Of a stretch of 64,000 nucleotides of DNA, positions 52,201-59,880 are shown one piece after another; within the stretch, counting starts at the first letter, position 1; every line of letters starts with the position of its first letter. Source of the DNA: an uncultured Rikenellaceae bacterium (GTDB lineage: Bacteria > Bacteroidota > Bacteroidia > Bacteroidales > Rikenellaceae); assembly GCA_944326815.1 (NCBI GenBank), contig CALVFI010000008.1, forward strand, positions 1 through 64,000, read 5' to 3'. Position numbers and translations under genes: made by a program. The notes beneath the pieces are model-generated. The model was not told the origin of the DNA, made no database searches, and saw only the letters and a program-made list of their open reading frames with translations.

Positions 52201-52312
52201 GAGCCCGATGGCAAAGGTGATTCTCGGGGGGCTGGTCAGTTCCATGTTGTTGAACGGCTTTGTCGTTCCGGTGGTCTATTTGATGTTGAACCGAAAAAAA
52301 GGAAATGCATGA
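49220..52312 (+). CDS. RND heavy-metal efflux pump, HME family (CusA/CzcA-like)
   Basis: 1030-residue proton-driven pump in the inner membrane. The family start ([29 protein letters not shown]) and [35 protein letters not shown] are HME features. TM4 reads [23 protein letters not shown] (395-417): Asp404 and Glu411 match the relay residues, but Ala398 stands where CzcA has the DFG aspartate, a pattern closer to CusA. The CusA methionines for Cu(I) are not evident at the equivalent TINVATMPG segment. Substrate is therefore open. It overlaps the channel gene by 4 bp (ATGA). Confidence 0.93.
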   Translation: [1030 protein letters not shown]

Positions 52313-53487
52313 AAAAGATAGGAATTCTGGCAGCGTTGTTGCTGTTGGCAGTAGGGGCTTCGGCGCAGGCGACCATGGAGGAGGTGCTCGGCAGTGTCGA
52401 GCAGAATAATGCGACGCTGGCTGCGCGTCGCAAGTTGACCACGGCACAAACGCTGGAAGCCAGGGTGGGGAACAGTCTTGAAAATCCGAATGTGGTCTAT
52501 AATCCGACCTGGGGACGTCCCTCCTCCGCGAGTCATGCCGGTGAACTGGAGGTCACTCAGTCGTTCGATTTCCCGACCAGTTACGCGCACCGTGCGCAAC
52601 TGGCTAAAATCCGGGAACAACAGTACGGACATGAGTATGCCGCTTATCGGCAGCAGGTGTTGTTTGAGGCTCAGTCGCTCTGTATACAGATTCTGACCTA
52701 TCGTCAGTTGAGGCAGATCCTGGATGAAAAACAGCAAAATGCACGACGTGTGGTGGAAATTGTAACCGAACGGTTGGCAACCGGAGATGCGAATGTTTTG
52801 GAGGAAAACAAGGCGAAATATGAACTCATTGCAGCCCGGAATGCTTATGAAAACAATGAAATTGAATTGCGGGCAGCGGAAAACCGTTTGGTGAATCTTA
52901 ATGGAGGGGAGCCATTGATGCTGGCGGGCGAACATTTTGGGGTACAGCCCGAATTGCGGCCGATGGATGAGATGCTGCAGGTGTATGAAGAGTCGTCGCC
53001 GGAGTTGCTTGCGTTGATGAGCAGTCGGGAGGCTGCTGAACGGGATGTGAAGTTGAGTCGTAGCCTCTCGTTGCCCAAATTCGAGGCGGGCTATCACCAT
53101 GAATATGCGCCGGGTGAACGACGCAACGGAGTGGTGGTGGGAATGAGCATTCCGATGTTCGGTAACCGCAACAACGTGAAGCGTGCTAAAGCCCAATCGC
53201 TTTACGCTGAAGCGGAATTGCGCAGTGGCCTGGTTGATGTGAAAACCCGACTGGTGCAACTCTATGAACGGGCGGCATTGCTGCGCTCTTCGTTGGAGGA
53301 GTATCGTCAGATCGATGCAAGTTCGCGTCCGATTGAACTGCTGAACAAAGCCTTGGACGCGGGGCAGATCTCGGTGGTCGATTATTTTACCGAATTGCCG
53401 ACCATTTACGAAGTGCGGCAAACACTCGTGGAGATAGAGAGAGACTATCAGCTGACCTGTGCTGAAATCAATATGCCGGAGCTCTGA
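52309..53487 (+). CDS. Outer membrane efflux channel, TolC family (CusC/CzcC-like)
   Basis: 392-residue outer membrane factor with signal peptide (MKKIGILAALLLLAVGASAQ) and no lipobox. Features: SVEQNNATLAARRKLTTAQTLEARVGNSLENPNVVYNPTWG, the VTQSFDFPTSYAHRAQLAK segment typical of CzcC-type proteins, long helices (NARRVVEIVTERLATGDANVLEENKAKYELIAARNAYENNEIEL) and LPKFEAGYHHEYAPGERRNGVVVGMSIPMFGNRN. It is translationally coupled to the pump gene and completes the tripartite system. fabI has its own promoter immediately after the stop. Confidence 0.9.
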   Translation: MKKIGILAALLLLAVGASAQATMEEVLGSVEQNNATLAARRKLTTAQTLEARVGNSLENPNVVYNPTWGRPSSASHAGELEVTQSFDFPTSYAHRAQLAKIREQQYGHEYAAYRQQVLFEAQSLCIQILTYRQLRQILDEKQQNARRVVEIVTERLATGDANVLEENKAKYELIAARNAYENNEIELRAAENRLVNLNGGEPLMLAGEHFGVQPELRPMDEMLQVYEESSPELLALMSSREAAERDVKLSRSLSLPKFEAGYHHEYAPGERRNGVVVGMSIPMFGNRNNVKRAKAQSLYAEAELRSGLVDVKTRLVQLYERAALLRSSLEEYRQIDASSRPIELLNKALDAGQISVVDYFTELPTIYEVRQTLVEIERDYQLTCAEINMPEL

Positions 53488-53489
53488 AA

Positions 53490-53519
53490 TTGGAATTTAA
53501 GAATATAAGCGTACCTTTG
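53490..53519 (+). promoter_or_regulatory. Bacteroides-type promoter of fabI
   Basis: -33 TTG (53490-53492), 19 bp, -7 TACCTTTG (53512-53519), 25 bp before the ATG. Confidence 0.75.
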
Positions 53520-53544
53520 CAGCGAATTATTAAAGGAAAAGTTT

Positions 53545-54414
53545 ATGTCATACAATCTTTTGAAAGGTAAGAAAGGGCTGATTTTCGGTGCCTTGAACGA
53601 ACAGTCGATCGCTTGGAAAGTGGCTGAACGTGCCGTGGAAGAGGGCGCAGAGATCGTTCTGACGAATACCGCTGTCTCGATCCGAATGGGTACGATCGGT
53701 GAATTGGCCAAGAAATGCAATACCATTGTAGTGCCGGCCGATGCGACCAGCGTGCCTGACCTCGAAAACCTGATCGACAAGACGATGGAACATTTCGGTG
53801 GAAAATTCGACTTCATGCTCCATTCGATCGGTATGTCGCCCAACGTGCGCAAAGGGCGTACGTATGATGACCTGGATTACGACTATTTAGCCAAGACGCT
53901 CGATATCTCTGCTATTTCGTTCCATAAAGCGATTCAGGTGGCTCGGAAGAAAGATGCCATCAACGACTGGGGATCGATTGTGGCTCTATCCTATATCGCT
54001 GCTCAGCGTACGCTCTATGGCTACAATGACATGGCCGACGCGAAGGCGCTTCTCGAGTCGATTGCCCGCAGCTTTGGGTATATTTATGGCCGAGAGAAGA
54101 AGATCCGAATCAATACCGTATCGCAATCACCCACGCCTACTACGGCTGGTAGCGGCGTGTTGGGCCTGAAAGATCTGATGGACTTCTCTGAGGATATGTC
54201 GCCGCTGGGTAACGCTACGGCGGAGGATTGCGCCAATTATGTCTTAACGCTCTTTTCCGACCTGACCCGTAAAGTGACTATGCAGAACCTGTTCCATGAC
54301 GGAGGGTTCTCCAGTATGGGTATGAGTCGTCGCGCGATGAAAACCTACGGCAAAGGGCTCAATATGCGTTTCGATGATGTGCATGACAATCACTATCCTT
54401 TCGGTCACGAGTAG
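53545..54414 (+). CDS. fabI: Enoyl-[acyl-carrier-protein] reductase (NADH)
   Basis: Last reductive step of fatty acid elongation, a short-chain dehydrogenase in the cytosol and the triclosan target. Cofactor loop: GLIFGALNEQSIAWKVAE (11-28). The active site follows the FabI pattern, with Tyr150 in LSYIAA and Tyr160-x6-Lys167 in YNDMADAK. The substrate loop region reads SQSPTPTTAGSG, and the tail DCANYVLTLFSDLTRKVTMQNLFHDGGF is conserved. 289 residues, about 25 longer than E. coli FabI, mostly at the C-terminus, as I remember for Bacteroidota. Monocistronic, between a strong promoter and a terminator. Confidence 0.95.
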   Translation: MSYNLLKGKKGLIFGALNEQSIAWKVAERAVEEGAEIVLTNTAVSIRMGTIGELAKKCNTIVVPADATSVPDLENLIDKTMEHFGGKFDFMLHSIGMSPNVRKGRTYDDLDYDYLAKTLDISAISFHKAIQVARKKDAINDWGSIVALSYIAAQRTLYGYNDMADAKALLESIARSFGYIYGREKKIRINTVSQSPTPTTAGSGVLGLKDLMDFSEDMSPLGNATAEDCANYVLTLFSDLTRKVTMQNLFHDGGFSSMGMSRRAMKTYGKGLNMRFDDVHDNHYPFGHE

Positions 54415-54475
54415 TATATGACGTTCGGCAGGTGTCGGGTCGCCGATTCTGCCCTGTTATAACAAATTAGAACAG

Positions 54476-54509
54476 ATCCCGCGCTTCGAAAGAGGTTGCG
54501 GGATTTTTT
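54476..54509 (+). terminator. Terminator of fabI
   Basis: ATCCCGC (54476-54482) pairs with GCGGGAT (54498-54504), followed by a T run. Confidence 0.75.
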
Positions 54510-54544
54510 GGTCCGCAGCAAAACCGTTTGTCCTGGCATTTCAT

Positions 54545-54552
54545 TATCTTTG
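54545..54552 (+). promoter_or_regulatory. Bacteroides-type -7 element, DHA2 transporter
   Basis: TATCTTTG; TTTG at 54527-54530 is only 14 bp upstream, shorter than usual for a -33 box. It lies inside the longest reading frame, favouring the downstream ATG at 54639. Confidence 0.5.
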
Positions 54553-54638
54553 CAAGGTTGTCGAGGTGCGTGTCCAGGTTCTGCTGGAGGGGGTTTCGGA
54601 AAAATGGAAGGAGAAAAGGATTGAAGGAGCGAAAAACT

Positions 54639-56060
54639 ATGAAGGTCCCGGTGGCGAAAATCAATACAAGAGTTCAATGGGAGGAGGGGGCGGATGGCCT
54701 GCCTTTCCCGCAACGCATATGGGCTGTCGTGGCGGCAGCTTTGGCTCTGATTATGTCGGTGATAGACGGCACGATCGTGAATGTGGCGTTGCCGACTTTG
54801 GCCGATGAGTTCGGAACGACGCCTGGAGCCACGATTTGGATCGTAAACGCCTATCAGTTGGTGATTACCGTGTCGTTGCTCTCCTTCTCTTTTTTGGGAG
54901 ATATATACGGTTACCGGAAGGTATTTCTGTCGGGTATTGCCGTTTTTTGTGTCGCCTCATTGGCTTGTGCACTTTCCGATTCGTTCTGGATGTTGACCGC
55001 GGCACGGGTGCTGCAAGGTTTTGGGGCTTCGGCGATTACAAGCGTCAATACGGCCCAGTTGCGCACGTTCTATCCTAAACGGATGATTGGACGGGGCATG
55101 AGTATCAACGCGATGGTGGTGGCGGTTTCGATTGCTGCCGGGCCTTCGGTGGCCAGTGCCGTGTTATCACTCGGTTCGTGGCATTGGCTGTTCGCCCTGA
55201 ATGTTCCGTTGGCTATAGCGGCTTTCATCATGGGCTATTGTTTCCTGCCCCGTCGTCGGGAGCGGGTGCGTGGAAAATTCGATCGTGTGAGTTCCATCTC
55301 CAGTGCTCTGACCTTCGGATTGCTGATCTATACGTTGGAGGGTATTGCCCATAATGAGAACCGACTCTTTGTCGTGTTGCAGGTGTTGGCTCTCGGTCTG
55401 ATCGGTACGGTTTTTATTCGTCGGCAATTGAAGATGCAGAACCCGATGCTGCCGGTCGACCTGATGCGGATTCCAATCTTTTCACTTTCGATTGCCACTT
55501 CGGTTTGCTCGTTTACGGCCCAGATGCTGGCCATGGTCTCTTTGCCTTTCTTTTTCCAAGATACCTTGGGTCGCAGTGCCGTGGAAATCGGATTGCTGCT
55601 GACGCCTTGGCCTTTGGCTACCTTGGTGACGGCTCCTGTGGCGGGGATTTTGGTGGAATGTGTCCATCCCGGATTGTTGGGTTGTTTCGGAATGGTGATT
55701 TTTGCGACCGGATTGCTGTTGCTGGCTCTGTTGCCGGGAGATCCGACGAACGCTGGAATCATCTGGCGTCTGGTTTTGTGTGGTATGGGTTTCGGACTGT
55801 TCCAAACCCCTAACAATACGACGATTATCTCCTCGGCTCCTGTCCATAGAAGTGGGGGTGCCAGTGGGATGCTCGGCATGGCCCGTCTGTTGGGACAGAC
55901 TCTCGGTACCACGCTTGTGGCGTTGCTTTTCGGATTGTTGCCTCATGAACGGACAACGACCGCATGTCTCTTGCTGGGAATGATTTTTGCAATCGCTGCA
56001 GCCGTGGTGAGCACTTTGCGGTTGTCGCAGGCCGCGCCCCTGAAAAAAACGAACGGCTGA
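54639..56060 (+). CDS. MFS drug exporter, DHA2 (EmrB/QacA) family, 14 TM
   Basis: Proton-drug antiporter of 473 residues from 54639. TM1 carries LALIMSVIDGTIVNVALPTLADEFG, the DHA2 motif D1-type sequence; IWIVNAYQLVITVSLLSFSFLGDIYGYRK has motif A; ARVLQGFGASAITSVNTAQL and the antiporter motif C region (AAGPSVASAVLSLGSWHWLFALNVPLA) follow. About 14 TM segments in total. No EmrA-like adaptor lies next to it, so it probably acts alone across the inner membrane. The substrate is unknown. The stop codon sits in the loop of its terminator. Confidence 0.9.
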   Translation: MKVPVAKINTRVQWEEGADGLPFPQRIWAVVAAALALIMSVIDGTIVNVALPTLADEFGTTPGATIWIVNAYQLVITVSLLSFSFLGDIYGYRKVFLSGIAVFCVASLACALSDSFWMLTAARVLQGFGASAITSVNTAQLRTFYPKRMIGRGMSINAMVVAVSIAAGPSVASAVLSLGSWHWLFALNVPLAIAAFIMGYCFLPRRRERVRGKFDRVSSISSALTFGLLIYTLEGIAHNENRLFVVLQVLALGLIGTVFIRRQLKMQNPMLPVDLMRIPIFSLSIATSVCSFTAQMLAMVSLPFFFQDTLGRSAVEIGLLLTPWPLATLVTAPVAGILVECVHPGLLGCFGMVIFATGLLLLALLPGDPTNAGIIWRLVLCGMGFGLFQTPNNTTIISSAPVHRSGGASGMLGMARLLGQTLGTTLVALLFGLLPHERTTTACLLLGMIFAIAAAVVSTLRLSQAAPLKKTNG

Positions 56061-56077
56061 TGACCGTTCGTTTTTTT
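56043..56077. terminator. Bidirectional terminator overlapping the DHA2 stop codon
   Basis: ACGAACGG (56049-56056) pairs with CCGTTCGT (56064-56071), with A7 before and T7 after. The TGA stop (56058-56060) is in the loop. It can also stop transcripts from the convergent pepD. Confidence 0.9.
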
Positions 56078-56139
56078 GTCTGTCCATGAGGCTTGCTAGT
56101 TGTCTATGTGTTCCTCTTTGGGGGACGTAGCAGAGCAAA

Positions 56140-57594
56140 TCAGATGTTCTGCAGCGTAGCAACAAGCAGTTTCCAGAATTTGTCCACCGTTGCGATTTCG
56201 AGCCGTTCATCCGGCGAGTGTACGCCACGCAGGGTCGGTCCGAAAGAGACCATCTGCAGTTCCGGATATTTTTCCAGAAAAAGTCCGCATTCTAGTCCGG
56301 CATGAATCGCCCGTACCTTGAGCTCTTTATCGAAGAGCTCCTTGTAGCACTTGCGGGTGACATCGAGGATGTGCGATTCCGGATTGGGGTTCCAGCCAGG
56401 ATATCCGTCCGAGTGGACGACCTCTCCGCCTGCCAGTACATAGACGCTTTCGACCGTGGCTGCGGCATTCTTGAGCGCCTCTTTGAGCGATGACCGTTGT
56501 GAGGAGGTGACGACGATGGTGCCGTTCTCTTTGAATTTCACCGAAGCGAGATTCGTGGAAGTCTCTACCAGGCCGGGCATCGCGGCACTCATGGCCAATA
56601 CTCCGTTGGGCACCCCTTGGAGGGCATAGAGTAACTTGCGTTGGGTGTCGTTATCGATAACTGTTGTCTGATAAGGTGCCTCGCTGATGGTTATGTCCAT
56701 GTCGGGCTCCGTGTAGTGATACTCTTCCTGAGCCCCGGCCACGAACGACTCGTAGAGTTCGAACAACCTCCTGACCTTCGCAACAGGAAGCCCGAAAAGT
56801 GCATGGGCTTCGCGCGGAATGGCATTGCGAAGGTTGCCCCCGTCCATCGTGCAGAGACGCAATCCGCACTCGTTCATCCCTTGCCATAGCAGACGGGCAA
56901 GCAGTTTGTTGGAGTTGGCGCGTCCTTTTTCGATGTCATCGCCCGAGTGCCCCCCTTTGAGACCCGAAATACTTACCCGAAAATAGGCATACTCTTTCGG
57001 CCCGGCTTCATTTTTATAATGGAAAGTGGCGATGGTGTCGATACCTCCGGCACAGCCGATGAATAGCTCCCCTTCGTCCTCCGAGTCGAGGTTGATGAGG
57101 TATTTCCCTGAAAGCATATCTTTTCCGAGGTTGAAGGCTCCGGTGAGGCCCGTCTCTTCGTCTACGGTGAAGAGCGCTTCAATGGCTGGTAGCTCCAACT
57201 CCGGATCGGTCAATATGGCGAGTGCTGCGGCCATGCCGATGCCGTCGTCCGCCCCGAGGGTCGTGCCGGAGGCCTTTACCCAGCCGTCCGGGGTGATTTG
57301 TGTTTGGATGGCATCCTTTTCAAAGTCGAACGTTACATCCGAATTCTTTTCACACACCATATCCATATGGCTTTGGAGGATGACCGTCGGACGGTCTTGC
57401 ATGGAAGAAGCGGCCGGGCGACGGATCAGTACGTTGCCTGCCTGGTCGGTTTTATGTTCAAGATGGTTCTCTGCGGCAAAATCTTGCAGAAAACGGATGA
57501 TTTTCTCCTCTTTCTTCGAAGGGCGTGGTACACGTGTAATCCGGTCGAAGATTTCCCATACCCTTTGCGGGGTGAGTTTGCTTATTTCTGACAT
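56140..57594 (-). CDS. pepD: Aminoacyl-histidine dipeptidase (M20, PepD/Xaa-His type)
   Basis: Cytosolic zinc dipeptidase of 484 residues, beginning SKLTPQRVWEIFDRITRVPRPSKKEEK as in PepD. M20 metal site: His76 and Asp78 in LQSHMDMV, Asp116/Asp117 in TLGADDGIG, the Glu146-Glu147 pair in VDEETGL, and LDSEDEGELFIGCAGG. The dimerisation lid is about 185-385; HAGLECGLF near 420 is the distal ligand region. An in-frame extension to 57855 would overlap ispF on the other strand and has no PepD similarity, so 57594 is taken as the start. Divergent from ispF. Confidence 0.94.
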   Translation of the reverse strand: MSEISKLTPQRVWEIFDRITRVPRPSKKEEKIIRFLQDFAAENHLEHKTDQAGNVLIRRPAASSMQDRPTVILQSHMDMVCEKNSDVTFDFEKDAIQTQITPDGWVKASGTTLGADDGIGMAAALAILTDPELELPAIEALFTVDEETGLTGAFNLGKDMLSGKYLINLDSEDEGELFIGCAGGIDTIATFHYKNEAGPKEYAYFRVSISGLKGGHSGDDIEKGRANSNKLLARLLWQGMNECGLRLCTMDGGNLRNAIPREAHALFGLPVAKVRRLFELYESFVAGAQEEYHYTEPDMDITISEAPYQTTVIDNDTQRKLLYALQGVPNGVLAMSAAMPGLVETSTNLASVKFKENGTIVVTSSQRSSLKEALKNAAATVESVYVLAGGEVVHSDGYPGWNPNPESHILDVTRKCYKELFDKELKVRAIHAGLECGLFLEKYPELQMVSFGPTLRGVHSPDERLEIATVDKFWKLLVATLQNI

Positions 57595-57602
57595 GGTATT
57601 TG

Positions 57603-57610
57603 TATTTTTG
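57603..57610 (+). promoter_or_regulatory. Possible -7 element for ispF
   Basis: TATTTTTG, 56 bp before the ispF ATG. A near match, TATTTTG, lies closer at 57650-57656. Neither has a clear -33 box. Confidence 0.4.
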
Positions 57611-57666
57611 AATAAGGGTAAAGTTAGGAAAAAAATCGTTATTTTGCACCTTAAACAGGAATTGCC

Positions 57667-58149
57667 ATGAAGAATTTCAGAATAGGACACGGTTATGACG
57701 TGCATGCTCTCCGCGAGGGGTTGCCGCTGGTGTTGGGCGGTGTGAAAATCGAACATACGAAAGGGTGCGTCGCTCATTCGGATGGAGACGTAGCGGTACA
57801 TGCCTTGTGTGATGCGCTGCTGGGTGCTGTGGCACTGGGCGATATCGGACTCCATTTCCCCGATACGGCGAGTGAATATGCCGGTATCGATTCGCTGCTG
57901 TTGTTGCGGCGCGTGATGGAATTGTTGGCGGAGAAGGGCTATCGATTGGGAAATGCCGATGTGACGATTCTGATGCAGCGACCCAAATTACGTCCCTATA
58001 TAGAGGAAATGCGTCGGACTCTGGCCCAGGTCATGGGGGTTGAGCCCGACGCAGTGTCGGTCAAAGCGACCACGGAAGAACATTTGGGCTTCACGGGTCG
58101 TGAGGAGGGGGTGGCGGCACATGCCGTCGTACTGGTTGTTCCCGTTTAG
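57667..58149 (+). CDS. ispF: 2-C-methyl-D-erythritol 2,4-cyclodiphosphate synthase
   Basis: Fifth enzyme of the MEP isoprenoid pathway, a cytosolic homotrimer. Zinc ligands Asp11 and His13 in GHGYDVHAL and His45 in DGDVAVHALCDALLGA; GDIGLHFPDT and the nucleotide-binding KATTEEHLGFTGREEGVAAHAV complete the family pattern. 160 residues, the normal length. Its last four bases overlap the end of the convergent DUF4251 gene. Confidence 0.95.
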   Translation: MKNFRIGHGYDVHALREGLPLVLGGVKIEHTKGCVAHSDGDVAVHALCDALLGAVALGDIGLHFPDTASEYAGIDSLLLLRRVMELLAEKGYRLGNADVTILMQRPKLRPYIEEMRRTLAQVMGVEPDAVSVKATTEEHLGFTGREEGVAAHAVVLVVPV

Positions 58150-58925
58150 TTGAGAGCGGTAGACTGGATGCTGCCCACGTAACGTACGGCGTTGCATGAG
58201 GTGAGCATCGTGAGTACGGTCTCTCCCGTGTAGGGGTAGACCATCATGTTGATCGTGTAGGCGGTCTCACCATTCGTATAGAGGTTGAACGAGATGTTCC
58301 AGCCGTACTGTGTCTTTGCTATCTGATAGTCGCGTACGTCGAATGTGTCGAAATTGAGCACTTCGAAGTATTGTACGACACCGCCCCGGATTGTGGGCAT
58401 ATGCACCTCTACATGGTCACTGAACACCCCAATGAAATAGAGCTCGTTGTAGATTAACTGGAGATACCCGCCCGGCATCTCCTGCATGCTGTTGGGCAGG
58501 AACCGGAAGTTGTGCGACTTTACGAGCGAATCGATTCCCTGTGCAAAACGTTCCAATTTATAGTGGCGTCGTTCTGTGCGGCTCATGTTGTCGGCCGATG
58601 CCGGAGTTGCAGCTGGAACGGATGCAGCGGTCATGGTGGCAGCGGTTGGAGCAGAAGGTGCAGCCACGCCAGAGGCGTTTGCCGTTCCCGTAGCGGGGAC
58701 CTGGGTGGTCCCCGTCGGGGGCGTGGGGGTGGTGCTGTTTTGTGCCGGCTGCTGCGGAGTTTGTACGGCTAGGCTCTGAACGGGGACTGCGGCAGTTCTT
58801 GTCTCTGCTCCGGAGACAGTCGTGAAACTGGCATCGGGCGATGCAGACAGTTCGGTGCCGAATCCGCAGGAGAGTGAGACCCCTAACAGCAACGACAGAA
58901 AACCTATTTTTTCCATGTGTCTCAT
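58146..58925 (-). CDS. DUF4251-family envelope protein with Ala/Pro/Thr-rich linker
   Basis: 259 residues. An N-terminal signal (MRHMEKIGFLSLLLGVSLSCGFG) is followed by a long low-complexity segment of Ala, Thr and Pro (about 40-110), then the DUF4251 domain: LVKSHNFRFLPNSMQEMPGGYLQLIYNELYFIGVFSDHVEVHMP, YGWNISFNLYTNGETAYTINMMVYPYTGETVLTMLTS. The function of the family is unknown. The linker suggests anchoring at a distance from the membrane. The gene begins 3 bp after its paralogue and the two form an operon. Confidence 0.8.
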   Translation of the reverse strand: MRHMEKIGFLSLLLGVSLSCGFGTELSASPDASFTTVSGAETRTAAVPVQSLAVQTPQQPAQNSTTPTPPTGTTQVPATGTANASGVAAPSAPTAATMTAASVPAATPASADNMSRTERRHYKLERFAQGIDSLVKSHNFRFLPNSMQEMPGGYLQLIYNELYFIGVFSDHVEVHMPTIRGGVVQYFEVLNFDTFDVRDYQIAKTQYGWNISFNLYTNGETAYTINMMVYPYTGETVLTMLTSCNAVRYVGSIQSTALN

Positions 58926-58928
58926 CTG

Positions 58929-59471
58929 TTAATAATGTCCCATGATGGTTCCGTTATAGGTGACCGTATTGTAGAGGTCCGAGCTTAAATCGAGAATGGC
59001 TTCCCCCGTAGTGGTATAGATGGTGAGGGTAAAGGTATACGTATTGGCGCTGTATAAACTTGATTTGAAGGTAATTGTCCAACCTTGGTCGTTTTGTACG
59101 GCGGTGTACCCGTCTACACTGGTTACGGTATAGTTGATCACCGTCAATATGTATGGGGGAGTGATCCCTTTGATGTACGGGAGATAGATGTCCGTGAAGT
59201 TCGGATAGACGTCAAGCCGGAAGTTCGGATTGGCAATCATGTGGGACATGCCGGCCGGTTGTTGTTGAAAGGAATTGGGTAGGAACGCATAGCTGTGGGA
59301 GAGAATCACCGAATCCATGTGTTGCTTGAATGCGGCCGTGCGAGCTTCGCGGGCTTTGACCCGTTCCTCGTGACGTTCCTGTTCCTGCTGTCTCTTTGTC
59401 TCTTCGGGTGACAATTGTGCGCTGGCGATATAGCCGCTCATGAGCGCGATAAGTAGTAAGAAATATCTCAT
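58929..59471 (-). CDS. DUF4251-family secreted protein
   Basis: 180 residues with signal peptide (MRYFLLLIALMSGYIASAQ), a charged helical segment (ETKRQQEQERHEERVKAREARTAAFKQ) and a DUF4251 domain clearly related to the downstream protein: SHSYAFLPNSFQQQPAGMSHMIANPNFRLDVYPNFTDIYLPYI, QGWTITFKSSLYSANTYTFTLTIYTTTGEAIL. Family function is unknown. It appears to be the basic form, and the neighbour a copy that gained a long linker. Confidence 0.8.
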   Translation of the reverse strand: MRYFLLLIALMSGYIASAQLSPEETKRQQEQERHEERVKAREARTAAFKQHMDSVILSHSYAFLPNSFQQQPAGMSHMIANPNFRLDVYPNFTDIYLPYIKGITPPYILTVINYTVTSVDGYTAVQNDQGWTITFKSSLYSANTYTFTLTIYTTTGEAILDLSSDLYNTVTYNGTIMGHY

Positions 59472-59583
59472 AACATTAAGGGTTTAAGAATTGCACTCAT
59501 CTCTTTCAAATTTCTTGCCGGGATGGATGTGATCCTTGAATCCTTTCGGAAATGATAATAGCAAATCTGGCCACGGCTGCGCA

Positions 59584-59615
59584 TAAAAAAAGAGAAAGAC
59601 CAGAGGCCTTTCTCT
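59584..59615 (-). terminator. Terminator of the rubredoxin gene
   Basis: AGAGAAAG (59591-59598) pairs with CTTTCTCT (59608-59615); on the minus strand a T run (59590-59584) follows. Confidence 0.8.
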
Positions 59616-59640
59616 CGCATTTTGTCCCTCGACGGAAGGA

Positions 59641-59799
59641 CTATATCTCAGTGAAAACGTCTTTGCCTTCGCCGCAGAGAGGACATACCCAGTCTTCGGG
59701 AAGATCTTCGAACGCAGTTCCCGGAGCAATGCCGTTGTCGGGATCGCCAATCTCCGGATCGTAGACGTATCCGCACACTTCGCATTTGTACTTTTTCAT
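59641..59799 (-). CDS. Rubredoxin
   Basis: A 52-residue cytosolic one-electron carrier with a single Fe(Cys)4 site. The four ligands are visible: Cys6 and Cys9 in [12 protein letters not shown], Cys39 and Cys42 in WVCPLCG. The middle [20 protein letters not shown] is the conserved rubredoxin core. It starts [10 protein letters not shown] at 59799 and ends at TAG 59641-59643. In anaerobes rubredoxin feeds oxygen- and peroxide-detoxifying enzymes such as rubrerythrin and rubredoxin:oxygen oxidoreductase. It stands alone, with its own terminator. Easily missed because of its size. Confidence 0.96.
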   Translation of the reverse strand: MKKYKCEVCGYVYDPEIGDPDNGIAPGTAFEDLPEDWVCPLCGEGKDVFTEI

Positions 59800-59880
59800 G
59801 TTCGTGTTTTTTTTTGTTATTAAAATAGGTTATAAATGAAAGAAAACAATCTTTTATGCGTTATCTCCGCTTGCCCCGGA

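Noticed and set aside
57595..57855. N-terminal extension of pepD
   Set aside because: In frame, but it covers the start of ispF on the opposite strand and shows no peptidase similarity.
59484..59750. 88-codon minus-strand frame overlapping rubredoxin
   Set aside because: It shares the region with the clear rubredoxin frame and covers its terminator; the sequence has no motif.
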